Assembly (NCBI GenBank): GCA_947503715.1
Contig: CANNER010000001.1
Coordinates: 558,001-622,000 of the forward strand
Direction of reading: 5' to 3'
DNA length: 64,000 nucleotides
Source of the DNA: an uncultured Caulobacterales bacterium
GTDB taxonomy: Bacteria; Pseudomonadota; Alphaproteobacteria; Caulobacterales; Maricaulaceae
Shown: one piece after another, positions 48,331 through 57,895 of the stretch
Layout of the letters: the number at the start of each line of letters is the position of its first letter
Numbering within the stretch: position 1 is the stretch's first letter
The notes under the pieces: model-generated
Databases searched by the model: none
Told to the model about the DNA's origin: nothing
Seen by the model: only the letters and a program-made list of their open reading frames with translations
Position numbers and translations under genes: made by a program

Positions 48331-48870
48331 ATGTCTACGAATCCCAAACTCTGCGCGGTCGTTGCGATGGACCGCAATCGCGTCATTGGCCGTGATGGCG
48401 ATCTGCCGTGGCGTCTGCCGTCAGATCTCAAGCATTTCAAACGTGTGACTTTAGGCAAACCGTGCCTGATGGGCCGCAAGACGTGGGAAAGCCTGCCATT
48501 CCCTCTGCAGGGTCGTCCAAATCTCGTCCTAACGCGGGACCAAAATTATGACGCGCCAAAAGCTCAAATCTTTACTGATATGAGGGACATAGTTGGACGT
48601 GGGTTTGAACTTGCAGGCGCGAGTGGCTTTGACGAAGTCATGCTGATCGGCGGAGCCCAGCTTTACGGATCATTGCTTCGCCATTGTGACCGACTTTACG
48701 TGACACATGTTGACGCAGAGGTGTCCGGTGGCGACGCGCATTTCCCGATGATTGATCCCGGAATTTGGGAGGCCGTTTCGACACAAGGTCCTATCCAAGC
48801 GCCAAAAGATGACCACGCCTTCAGTATAACGATATATGACCGCAGACCTAAAGCGCTTTCTCGCACGTAA
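48331..48870 (+). CDS. folA: Dihydrofolate reductase
   Basis: 179 residues. Regenerates tetrahydrofolate from dihydrofolate with NADPH. The N-terminal VVAMDRNRVIGRDGDLPWRLPSDLKHFK includes the catalytic acid (D in LPSDLKHFK). The NADPH-binding GRKTWESLP and late MLIGGAQLYG, YVTHVDAEVSGGDAHFP complete the fold. ThyA lies upstream in the window. It is divergent from the VUT gene. Confidence 0.96.
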   Translation: MSTNPKLCAVVAMDRNRVIGRDGDLPWRLPSDLKHFKRVTLGKPCLMGRKTWESLPFPLQGRPNLVLTRDQNYDAPKAQIFTDMRDIVGRGFELAGASGFDEVMLIGGAQLYGSLLRHCDRLYVTHVDAEVSGGDAHFPMIDPGIWEAVSTQGPIQAPKDDHAFSITIYDRRPKALSRT

Positions 48871-48930
48871 GAACCTTGAAACTGCGGTGAACCCGCTCCA
48901 CATGTGCGTTAACTGATTTTCGGAGATGAC

Positions 48931-50055
48931 ATGCCAGATAATAATAGTCCGTGGGGCTCAAAGCCCGGCGGCGGAAAAGGACCCAACGGAAATGGCGGGA
49001 ATTCGCCTTGGGGTAACGGACCAAAGCCAACCCGCCCGCAAAGACCCAATCGCGATAATGTAATCGAAGGGTTTAAAAACCGGACCCGCACAGGCGGTGG
49101 GGGCAATGGTGGCGGAAATGGCCAAATGCCGGATTTCAAAATCGGACCCTTTGGCCCCGTTGCAATTGTTTTGGGTGCTTTAGTCGTCTTCTTACTGAGC
49201 ACAATGGTCTATACAGTCGACCAGACAGAGCGAGCGCTTGTTATGCGCTTTGGCGATTATGAGCGGACATCCGGTCCCGGGCTTCACTTTAAATTTCCAA
49301 ATCCGGTTGAGACTCTCTATCGTCAGGAAACCGAGATTATCCGCAAAGACGATATTGGCGGAAACGACACAAAGTCTCTAATGCTGACAGGCGACGAGAA
49401 TATCGTGGATATTGATTTTACCGTATTGTGGCGGATCAACAATCTCGCCGATTACTATTTCGAGATTGATGATCCGGAAGTCGCCGTCAAAGCTGTTGCT
49501 GAGAGTGCGATGCGCGAAGTCATCGGTAAAAACGAATTGCAGAAAATCATCACAACAGACCGTCTCGCGATTACAACGGCTGTTCGTGATTTGATGCAAA
49601 CGACCTTGGATGAATATAAAGCCGGCGTTCGCGTTGTTGAGGTGCAGTTGCAAAAAGCGGATGCACCGGATCAAGGCGGCGTTGTTGCGGCCTTCCGCGA
49701 TGTCGTGGATGCCGCGCAAGAGCGTGAGACAAGCATCAACCAAGCGATTGCCAAGCAGAATACTATCGTTCCGGAAGCCCGGGGTGAAGCCGCGCAAATC
49801 CTACAGGATGCGGAAGCCTATCGTGACCGTGTGATTGCCGAAGCCCAAGGTGAGGCCGAACGGTTCAATAAAATTTATGAAGAATACGCGAAAGCGCCTC
49901 AGGTCACGCGTCAGCGCCTCTATCTCGAAACGATTGAGGAAGTTTACGCCCCCGCCGAGAAGGTCATTCTTGACTCTGAAGGTGGCCAAGGTGTTGTGCC
50001 TTATTTGCCACTTAATCAGCTTAATGGAAGTCCCCGCACAGCAGGAGGTCAGTAA
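48931..50055 (+). CDS. hflK: HflK, membrane protease-complex subunit
   Basis: 374 residues. A glycine- and proline-rich cytoplasmic N-terminus (about residues 1-65) leads into one membrane helix (PVAIVLGALVVFLLSTMVY). The SPFH/band-7 domain then begins at VDQTERALVMRFGDY. HflK and HflC form a large periplasmic cage that holds and modulates the FtsH protease. A GGAG ribosome site precedes the ATG. The stop overlaps the hflC start. Confidence 0.95.
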   Translation: MPDNNSPWGSKPGGGKGPNGNGGNSPWGNGPKPTRPQRPNRDNVIEGFKNRTRTGGGGNGGGNGQMPDFKIGPFGPVAIVLGALVVFLLSTMVYTVDQTERALVMRFGDYERTSGPGLHFKFPNPVETLYRQETEIIRKDDIGGNDTKSLMLTGDENIVDIDFTVLWRINNLADYYFEIDDPEVAVKAVAESAMREVIGKNELQKIITTDRLAITTAVRDLMQTTLDEYKAGVRVVEVQLQKADAPDQGGVVAAFRDVVDAAQERETSINQAIAKQNTIVPEARGEAAQILQDAEAYRDRVIAEAQGEAERFNKIYEEYAKAPQVTRQRLYLETIEEVYAPAEKVILDSEGGQGVVPYLPLNQLNGSPRTAGGQ

Positions 50056-50954
50056 TGTCTAACCGTCTTATCATTATCGCAGTCGCGGCTGTTGCTGCGG
50101 CCATCCTGATTTTCAGCTCGCTTTTTACTGTACAAGAACATGATCAAGCGATTGTCTTCCAATTTGGTGAAGCCAAACGCGTTGAAAATCCTTGGGGTGA
50201 GGAAGCTGATGCGGGTCTAAAGTTTAAACTTCCTCCACCATTCCAGAATGTTGTAATGGTTTCTCGACGGAATCTAGAAGTTGACTTGCGTCCCGTTGAG
50301 TTGCTGGCCTCTGATCAGGAACGCCTTATCGTTGATGCTTTCGTGCGCTACCGGATTACGGACCCGATCCGTTTTTACGAAAAACTTCGGAATGAGCGCG
50401 GTGCGCAGGATCAGTTACAGGCTATCTTTGATTCGACACTGCGTGACGTTCTGGGTCGTGTTGATACGCCTGAAATCATTTCTGGCCGTCGGTCCGAACT
50501 GATGGCAGAAATCCAATCCGTCGCCGACACAGTCGCTGAAAATGAGGACCTTGGCATTGATATTATCGATGTGCGCATCAAACGCGCCGACCTGCCGCAG
50601 GAAAACTATAGCCGTGTGTTTGACCGGATGGTATCTCAACGGAAACTGGAAGCCAATCTGATCCGGGCCGAAGGTCAGGAACGGGCGCGTGAGATTAGTG
50701 CGACTGCGGAAAAAGAAGCGACTATCATTCGCGCCGAAGCGCAGCGTCAGGCTGAGATTACGCGGGGTGAGGGTGACGGTGAGCGGACACGAATCTTCGC
50801 GGAAGCGTTTGAAAAGGATCCGGAATTCTACGCGTTTTATCGCTCTATGGAGGCCTATAAGAAAGGTCTCGGTACAGGCACAACCTACGTTCTGTCCCCG
50901 AATAGCGATTTCCTCGGTTACCTTGATAACCAGCAGGGTCCGCGTCGCCGCTAG
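50055..50954 (+). CDS. hflC: HflC, membrane protease-complex subunit
   Basis: 299 residues. One N-terminal membrane helix (LIIIAVAAVAAAILIFSSLF) is followed by an SPFH/band-7 domain (VQEHDQAIVFQFGEAKR) and a helical C-terminal region rich in E, R and A. It partners HflK in the FtsH-associated cage. The start shares bases with the hflK stop (TAATG). It ends nine bases from DUF2065. Confidence 0.96.
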   Translation: MSNRLIIIAVAAVAAAILIFSSLFTVQEHDQAIVFQFGEAKRVENPWGEEADAGLKFKLPPPFQNVVMVSRRNLEVDLRPVELLASDQERLIVDAFVRYRITDPIRFYEKLRNERGAQDQLQAIFDSTLRDVLGRVDTPEIISGRRSELMAEIQSVADTVAENEDLGIDIIDVRIKRADLPQENYSRVFDRMVSQRKLEANLIRAEGQERAREISATAEKEATIIRAEAQRQAEITRGEGDGERTRIFAEAFEKDPEFYAFYRSMEAYKKGLGTGTTYVLSPNSDFLGYLDNQQGPRRR

Positions 50955-50963
50955 GACTGGACC

Positions 50964-51164
50964 ATGGGCATCGCGCTGATTGCCTTTGGCGGCTTTGTTC
51001 TACTGGAAGGGGTCATTTGGGCCTGTTTCCCGGCGCAAATGCGCGAGATGTATCGCCGGATGATGGAGGAGGTCGCGGATCGTGACCTCCATGTCGTTGG
51101 GCTGGTAAGCGTATTTATCGGCGCGGCCATGTTGGTTTACGGCGTTAAACTCATTAATGGATGA
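50964..51164 (+). CDS. DUF2065 membrane protein
   Basis: 66 residues with two membrane helices (ALIAFGGFVLLEGVIWACF and VGLVSVFIGAAMLVYGVKL). The linking cytoplasmic or periplasmic stretch MREMYRRMMEEVADRDL is typical of DUF2065. The gene is commonly found after hflKC, with degP following, as here. Function is not established. Confidence 0.88.
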   Translation: MGIALIAFGGFVLLEGVIWACFPAQMREMYRRMMEEVADRDLHVVGLVSVFIGAAMLVYGVKLING

Positions 51165-51231
51165 CGCAATTGTAAGCGGGATGCGGCGCTCCGCCCCTTG
51201 GCAGGGCGGATCATATCGCTAGGGTGGTGAT

Positions 51232-52659
51232 ATGAAAACTTTACGCTCTCTTTCCCTTGGTCTGGCGCTCGCGGCTTCTGTTGCGATTATGACGCCGCAA
51301 GTCACCTATGCCGCGCCGACGCCGGATGGGTTTACCGAACTCTCGAAACGTCTCTCGCCCTCTGTTGTGAATATTTCGACAGCGCAAACGATTGAGGTGG
51401 ACACGTCAGAAGCACCTGCGTTCCCCGAAGGTTCACCGCTCGAAAGATTCAACGATTTCTTCGGCGGCCGGAATGACCGTGATGGTCGGGTCAGCAAATC
51501 TCTCGGTTCCGGCTTCGTCATTGATGATGAAGGCCATATCGTCACGAATAATCACGTCATTGAGGATGCTGACCTGATCGAAGTCACATTTCCGAATGGT
51601 GATACTTATGAAGCCGAACTCGTCGGGCGTGATCCGGCGACAGATATTGCTGTGCTCAAGATTGAAACAGGTGCTGACATTCCTGCTGTGCCATGGGGCG
51701 ATAGCGATTCTTCGGAGGTCGGCGAATGGGTCATCGCGATTGGTAACCCGTTCGGATATTCAGGATCCGTCGCAGCGGGAATCATTTCGGCGCGGAACCG
51801 CGATATCTCCTCCGGCAATTATGACGATTTCATCCAGACCGATGTCGCGATCAACCGCGGTAATTCCGGTGGACCATTGTTCAATATGGACGGCGAAGTG
51901 ATTGGGGTGAACACCGCCATTCTTTCTCCAACAGGGTATAGCGTCGGGATTAGCTTCTCGGTCCCTTCTGAACTTGCGCAATCCATCGCCTCACAGCTCA
52001 TTGAATTTGGCGAAACGCGCCGAGGCTATCTTGGGGTGCGTCCTCAGGCCGTGTCTAATGCGATTGCAAAAAGTTACGGCTTGGACTCCGCGCAAGGCGC
52101 ACTCGTGAAATCCGTTGTTGAGGGTAGTCCTGCAGATAAGGGTGGATTGCAACGCGGCGACCTCATTCTGTCATTGGGCGGTGAACCGCTGGAAGCGTCC
52201 CGCTTACTTTCCCGTCGGGTGGCCGAAGCTGAAATCGGCAAACCGCTGGAAATTGAAATTCTGCGGAAGAAAAAGAAACGCACCATCACCGTCGAAATTG
52301 AACGGCTGAAAGAACAGGTCACGGATGAAGAGAAAGTCCGCCGTGAAGTGGCGTCTGGCAATGCCGAACGCTCTATTGCGGGGATATCCGTCGAAGCACT
52401 CTCAGAGGATGTGCGCGACCGGAACCGTATTCCATCGGATGTCAAAGGCGTTCGAGTCGTGAAGGTCAATAAGCGCGCAGAGGCCAGCGGTAAAATTCTA
52501 AAGGGCGACATCATCGAAGAAGTCGGCTTTGAGCAGATTGCGACTCCGGCGGAATTTGAGGAAGCGATGACGGCAGCGGGAGAGAGTAATGATCCCGTGA
52601 CACTGCTTATCAACCGCAACGGAAATTACATATTCTACGCGCTCGCGCCGAATAGCTAG
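51232..52659 (+). CDS. degP: Periplasmic serine protease DegP/HtrA
   Basis: 475 residues. A signal peptide ends near YAA (residue 28). The chymotrypsin-like domain has the triad H108 (NNHVI), D138 (DPATDIA) and S212 (RGNSGGP). Two PDZ domains follow, starting near RRGYLGVRPQ and at about residue 380. It degrades misfolded envelope proteins. It lies at the end of the hflKC-DUF2065 run, forming a membrane quality-control group. A CCGCCC/GGGCGG hairpin sits upstream (51194-51214), so it may also have its own control. Confidence 0.95.
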   Translation: MKTLRSLSLGLALAASVAIMTPQVTYAAPTPDGFTELSKRLSPSVVNISTAQTIEVDTSEAPAFPEGSPLERFNDFFGGRNDRDGRVSKSLGSGFVIDDEGHIVTNNHVIEDADLIEVTFPNGDTYEAELVGRDPATDIAVLKIETGADIPAVPWGDSDSSEVGEWVIAIGNPFGYSGSVAAGIISARNRDISSGNYDDFIQTDVAINRGNSGGPLFNMDGEVIGVNTAILSPTGYSVGISFSVPSELAQSIASQLIEFGETRRGYLGVRPQAVSNAIAKSYGLDSAQGALVKSVVEGSPADKGGLQRGDLILSLGGEPLEASRLLSRRVAEAEIGKPLEIEILRKKKKRTITVEIERLKEQVTDEEKVRREVASGNAERSIAGISVEALSEDVRDRNRIPSDVKGVRVVKVNKRAEASGKILKGDIIEEVGFEQIATPAEFEEAMTAAGESNDPVTLLINRNGNYIFYALAPNS

Positions 52660-52673
52660 CATCATCACATCAT

Positions 52674-52786
52674 GTCATCGTCCGACTTGATCGGACGGTC
52701 CACGGCGCGGATTTTGAGTAAAGATCAATAATCGTACTTCGTAGAAATCTTGCACCATGGATCCTCCGGTCAGGCCGGAGGATGAC
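52674..52786. repeat. Inverted pair of palindromic (REP-like) elements between degP and serB
   Basis: Two 36-base arms face each other. Arm A (52674-52709, +) carries GTCCGACTTGATCGGAC and TCCACGGCGC. Arm B (52786-52751, -) carries CTCCGGCCTGACCGGAG and TCCATGGTGC. Aligned from the shared GTCATC start they agree at most positions, and each arm folds as a hairpin. The inner 41 bases are AT-rich. This looks like a two-unit extragenic palindromic repeat of the kind dispersed in alphaproteobacterial genomes. It also separates two convergent genes and may terminate both. Confidence 0.72.
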
Positions 52787-52815
52787 ATAGTATTGAGACT
52801 GGTGAATAAAGTCCC

Positions 52816-53688
52816 TTATTCTTCAATAAACTCTGCGTCTGAAAACCCTTGATAATACAGGGCAGTACGCAAGTCGGTAAACCTGATTGCGGAATGCGCG
52901 GCTTCTGCGACTGCGGGTTTGGCGTAATAGGCGAGCCCTAATCCCGCCGCTGTGATCATGGCCAAATCATTCGCCCCGTCGCCAATTGCAATCGCATTAG
53001 ATGTGTCAGTGATATGGGACCGCATGGCTTCCAATTTTGCCTCACGCCCCAATATCGGCTTAGCAACTTGCCCGGTCAGATTTGTGCCATCATCCAACAG
53101 GATATTCGCCTGATGATGTTCAAAGCCACAGGCCTCTGCCACGCGGCCTGAGAAGAAGGTAAACCCGCCCGAGACGATAACAGTCTTCGCGCCCGCCGCC
53201 TTCATGGTCTGACAAAGTGTCCTCGCCCCCGCGTTCAGATGGATGCGTTCATCGAAACAGAGTTGCAGCATGGAGAGGGGAAGGTCTTCCAACAATCCGA
53301 CACGTTCCCGCAAAGCGCCGTCAAATCCGATTTCGCCGCGCATGGCGCGTTCTGTGATCGCGCTCACGCGGTCTTTTACGCCTGCATAATCCGCGAGTTC
53401 GTCAATGCATTCCTGTCCAATAAGCGTGGAGTCCATATCGCAGATGAGGAGTGATTTTCGTCGGCCCTCGACTGGCATGACGCAAATGTCGACTTCGATG
53501 CCTTCAGCATCTAAGCGTTTTGCGCCGTCTTGCGATGTTGTGAGCTCGGATTGTCCCTCAACGGCTTTGCCTTTGGATAAGACGCGCGAGACCTTCAATC
53601 CAACGGCTTCCTGTGCCAATCGTAATGCGTCTTCATCCGAGTTTTTCAGGACAAGCGTTGTAATGGTGTCTATGACCGAATCTGACAT
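52816..53688 (-). CDS. serB: Phosphoserine phosphatase SerB
   Basis: 290 residues from the ATG at 53688; the frame extending to 53832 runs into miaA and has no family similarity. Last step of serine synthesis. The HAD motifs are D84-x-D86 in LICDMDSTLIGQE, the motif II serine in VIVSGGFTFF, and GDGANDLAMI. The N-terminal 70 residues form an ACT-like region. It is divergent from miaA with only 15 bases between the two start codons. Confidence 0.95.
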   Translation of the reverse strand: MSDSVIDTITTLVLKNSDEDALRLAQEAVGLKVSRVLSKGKAVEGQSELTTSQDGAKRLDAEGIEVDICVMPVEGRRKSLLICDMDSTLIGQECIDELADYAGVKDRVSAITERAMRGEIGFDGALRERVGLLEDLPLSMLQLCFDERIHLNAGARTLCQTMKAAGAKTVIVSGGFTFFSGRVAEACGFEHHQANILLDDGTNLTGQVAKPILGREAKLEAMRSHITDTSNAIAIGDGANDLAMITAAGLGLAYYAKPAVAEAAHSAIRFTDLRTALYYQGFSDAEFIEE

Positions 53689-53703
53689 GGAAACTACTCT
53701 GTA

Positions 53704-54621
53704 ATGAAACCCGTGATTTGTATCGCAGGCCCAACCGCCAGCGGCAAGAGCGCCTATGCGGTTCGCGTGGCCAAGGCTGTGGGCGGAGAGATCATCAATG
53801 TCGATGCGTTGCAGGTCTATTCCGATCTCCACATCCTCTCAGCACGTCCCACAGAAGATGAGGAGTCGCGCGTACCGCATCATCTCTTCGGACATGTTGC
53901 GGGAGATGTTCGCTACTCGACAGGCGAATGGTTGCGAGATGTGGAGCCGCTCATTCTGGCGTGTCTGGCCCGAGACGTGGTGCCCGTTCTTGTCGGTGGA
54001 ACGGGGCTTTATTTCCGTGCGCTGTTGCAGGGCATTGCGGATATTCCACCTATTGATGACCAAACACAGCGTGAGACCGCCCAACTTTTGGATGAGGACG
54101 GGATTGGTGCGTTGCGCGCCTTGGCTGAAAGGCTAGACCCGACCGCGACCGCGCGTGTCCTCGGCGATGACCCGCAACGTCTGCAGCGTATCGTGAATGT
54201 TGCACGTGGAACATCGCGTGCGCTTACGGCATGGCAAGCCAATACGCGGTCTGTCGTGCCGTTACGTTTCGCAAGATATTGTGTTCTGACACCGCCACGC
54301 GAAACGCTCTATGCCCGTATCAATGCCCGTTATGACGAGATGTTACGCGGCGGCGGGTTGGAGGAGGCGAGGCGTGTGTTTGATTTAAACTATGATCCAA
54401 GTCTGCCGATGATGAAAGCCATCGGTTTGCGTCAACTCCGAAGCTATTTCAAAGGGCTGTCCTCATTGGATGAAGCGATTGAAGACGCAAAACGCGAGAG
54501 CCGCAGATTCGCGAAACGACAAATGACGTGGTTCCGCAATCAACCGCCCAAGGGGAAATTGCTTTTGACAGATGCTGATAAAGACGCATTTCTGGAATCC
54601 ATGACCGGAGTTTCGTTTTGA
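53704..54621 (+). CDS. miaA: tRNA dimethylallyltransferase MiaA
   Basis: 305 residues. Adds a dimethylallyl group to A37 of tRNAs that read codons starting with U. The P-loop GPTASGKS is at residues 9-16, followed by NVDALQVYSDLHILSARP. Later, VGGTGLYFRALLQG and the late RQMTWFRNQ match the family. Start codons of miaA and serB are 15 bases apart, so its promoter must lie inside serB. The stop overlaps the TVP38-like gene (TTGA). Confidence 0.95.
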   Translation: MKPVICIAGPTASGKSAYAVRVAKAVGGEIINVDALQVYSDLHILSARPTEDEESRVPHHLFGHVAGDVRYSTGEWLRDVEPLILACLARDVVPVLVGGTGLYFRALLQGIADIPPIDDQTQRETAQLLDEDGIGALRALAERLDPTATARVLGDDPQRLQRIVNVARGTSRALTAWQANTRSVVPLRFARYCVLTPPRETLYARINARYDEMLRGGGLEEARRVFDLNYDPSLPMMKAIGLRQLRSYFKGLSSLDEAIEDAKRESRRFAKRQMTWFRNQPPKGKLLLTDADKDAFLESMTGVSF

Positions 54622-55274
54622 ACGTAAAAACGGCTCTCTGGTTGGCGGCGAGTATTGTCGTTCCAATCCTCTTGCTCCTCTTTGCAGAGACCCTTTTCGG
54701 GGTGACGCAGGCGGATATCACGGCGTGGATGACATCGCTCGACAACTCGCCTTGGGCTATTCCGATCACGATTTTTCTTTTCTGCGCTTTGGCGTTTGTT
54801 GGCGCGCCGCAATGGATGCTCGTCACGGCGGCGGTCATTGCCTTTGGCCCGATAGAAGGCGGTGTCGTGTCATGGGTGGCCAGCCTGACCTCCGCTTCAC
54901 TCGGTTTTTATATCGGGCGCCTGGCGGGGGCGGAACGGCTGTCCCGTATTGATGCGAAGCTGATCCGGAAACTGTCCCACGCCGTGCGGCGCAATGGGTT
55001 CATGACGAGCCTTGTCGTACGACTTGTCCCGACGGGTCCCGCCATTCTTGTCAATCTCGCGGCGGGTGTGTCGCGGATGAACTATATCCATTTTCTGTCC
55101 GGTACGGCGATCGGCATAATCCCGAAAATTATTGTCGTTGCCCTCATCAGCCAGGGCGTCATTTCCGGTCTGTCAGGAAGCCTGATGGCGATCGGATTTG
55201 CTGCACTCGCATTGGTTGCCATCGGACTATCATGGGTTGCACGAAAACGGTTGGAAGCGCGTTCACCGCTTTAA
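54618..55274 (+). CDS. TVP38/TMEM64-type VTT-domain membrane protein
   Basis: 218 residues, about five membrane helices. The VTT core is seen in FVGAPQWMLVTAAVIAFGPIEG, GFYIGR and VVRLVPTGPAILVNLAAGVSRM, with the re-entrant G-F/P pattern of the DedA/TVP38 superfamily. Some relatives move lipids or are needed for envelope homeostasis. Substrate unknown. The start is TTG, overlapping the miaA stop, so translation is coupled. Confidence 0.85.
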   Translation: MNVKTALWLAASIVVPILLLLFAETLFGVTQADITAWMTSLDNSPWAIPITIFLFCALAFVGAPQWMLVTAAVIAFGPIEGGVVSWVASLTSASLGFYIGRLAGAERLSRIDAKLIRKLSHAVRRNGFMTSLVVRLVPTGPAILVNLAAGVSRMNYIHFLSGTAIGIIPKIIVVALISQGVISGLSGSLMAIGFAALALVAIGLSWVARKRLEARSPL

Positions 55275-55325
55275 TGCGAAAAATCGCAGTGATTTTCGGG
55301 AATTACGCGGAAGTTTGCTTGCAAA

Positions 55326-55340
55326 TTAGTTAAAGGTTAA
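55326..55340. promoter_or_regulatory. Degenerate CtrA-like box upstream of mreB
   Basis: TTAG-TTAAAGG-TTAA matches TTAA-N7-TTAA at seven of eight fixed positions and lies about 103 bases before the mreB ATG. A further TTAATCAT overlaps it (55337-55344). Weak by sequence alone. Confidence 0.35.
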
Positions 55341-55370
55341 TCATCACCTTCGACAAAGGTTTATCGGTAA

Positions 55371-56480
<1,110 letters not shown>

Positions 56481-56512
56481 AGCTCGAGGCGCTTTCGTGA
56501 GGAGAGCCCGAC

Positions 56513-57370
56513 ATGACCCGCAAGGAGCGTCCCAATAGCGGTTGGACCCGGGTCGCACTTCTCGTGTCTGTGGCCTTATCCTGTTTTCTTATCGCCGTAG
56601 GTCGTTCTGATATTCGCGATGGGTCTGCTCCTCGAACAGTGACGGAAGCGGGGGTGACACCGTTGGCCGCAATCGTTTCAATTCCTTTGCGGTCGGTTGA
56701 AAGTTTCTTCGGTGGTTTATCGGATAGAGCCTCTGCCTATGAAGATAATCAGGCGTTGAAAGAAGAGCTCGCGCTATTGCGTGAACGGCAGGCACGCTAC
56801 GAAAATCTAGCAATGAAAGTGGCGCGTTACGAATCTATTCTGGGCGTAGATACGCAGACCGATATTCCTCTCAAGAAAATTGCGGCCCGCGCCGTCGCTG
56901 AAACAGACGGCCCATTTGTGCGGTCTTTGCTGATTAATGTGGGACGGGATGACGGTGTCTCGATCGGAAATCCCGTTATGTCCGCGGATGGCCTCATAGG
57001 TCATATCATTAATCTCGGCCCCGACTCCGCCCGCGTTTTGCGCCTCTCTGATTTGAATAGCCGCATTCCTGTCGCCTCCGCGCGGTCGGGCGCAACCGCT
57101 ATTCTGGCCGGGGATAATAATATCCGGCCAAAATTATCCTTTATCAGTCAAAGGGTGGATTGGGAGATCGGAGATCGCGTAATTTCATCCGGTGATGACG
57201 GCGCGCTGCCGCGCGGCTTGGCTGTCGGCGAGGTTGTCAGAGGTGAGGAGGGCGGCTTGCGTGTCAGGTTGGCGTCGCGGGCACATCCGCTGGATTGGGT
57301 CTGGGTGTCGCCTTTTCAACCGATTTCAGCGCCGTCTGAAACGGACTCACCGGAAGGGGAGCCCTCATGA
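56513..57370 (+). CDS. mreC: Rod-shape protein MreC
   Basis: 285 residues. One N-terminal membrane helix (VALLVSVALSCFLIAVG) is followed by a short coiled coil (about residues 80-105, ALKEELALLRERQARYENL). The periplasmic beta domain includes NVGRDDGVSIGNPVMSADGLIG. MreC links MreB to the wall synthases PBP2 and RodA. It overlaps mreD by four bases. Confidence 0.95.
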   Translation: MTRKERPNSGWTRVALLVSVALSCFLIAVGRSDIRDGSAPRTVTEAGVTPLAAIVSIPLRSVESFFGGLSDRASAYEDNQALKEELALLRERQARYENLAMKVARYESILGVDTQTDIPLKKIAARAVAETDGPFVRSLLINVGRDDGVSIGNPVMSADGLIGHIINLGPDSARVLRLSDLNSRIPVASARSGATAILAGDNNIRPKLSFISQRVDWEIGDRVISSGDDGALPRGLAVGEVVRGEEGGLRVRLASRAHPLDWVWVSPFQPISAPSETDSPEGEPS

Positions 57371-57894
57371 CCTTTCGGGAATCAGCTGCGCCAATCCGAA
57401 GCGTCTGGCCTGCAATCTTTGCTGGCTTTGCTTTGCTTTTGTCGGGCGCGCTGTCCATCCTTTCCGTGCGGGTGTTCGGGTTAACAGCCGGATTTGGTTT
57501 CCTTCCCCTCACAATTCTAGCGATTTGGCCGAGACGTGCGAGTGAGGTCGCCTCTGTCATACTGGTTTTCCTGGCAGGTATTTTCACGGATTGGGCGACG
57601 GGCGGTGTTGTGGGGCAATGGGCGCTGACCTTTACGCTCGTCTGGATGTTATTCCGGCCAGAGCTGCGCGAGCAGCCTTATGCGGCAGTTAAGCTCATGC
57701 TGGTTTGGGGTTTGATCTGCGGGTTCGCTGTTCTCCTATTGAGTATTTCAGGATGGGTCGTTTACCGAATTCTCCCTGACCCAACATCCTTTGCCCTTCA
57801 AATTTTGATGGCAACGCTACTGCTACCTCTTGTCCTGTTACTGCGCCGCTGGCTTGCGCATCTCTTTGGAGATGCGGATGAGTGGAGGCGGTAA
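57367..57894 (+). CDS. mreD: Rod-shape protein MreD
   Basis: 175 residues with about five membrane helices and few charges between them. Similarity is low as usual for this family, so the call rests on size, hydrophobicity and its place between mreC and mrdA. The segment FLAGIFTDWATGGVVGQWAL is typical. It overlaps mreC, and its stop is directly followed by the mrdA start region. Confidence 0.85.
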   Translation: MTFRESAAPIRSVWPAIFAGFALLLSGALSILSVRVFGLTAGFGFLPLTILAIWPRRASEVASVILVFLAGIFTDWATGGVVGQWALTFTLVWMLFRPELREQPYAAVKLMLVWGLICGFAVLLLSISGWVVYRILPDPTSFALQILMATLLLPLVLLLRRWLAHLFGDADEWRR

Positions 57895-57895
57895 T

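Noticed and set aside
53689-53832. N-terminal extension of serB
   Set aside because: Would overlap miaA fully and lacks family similarity.
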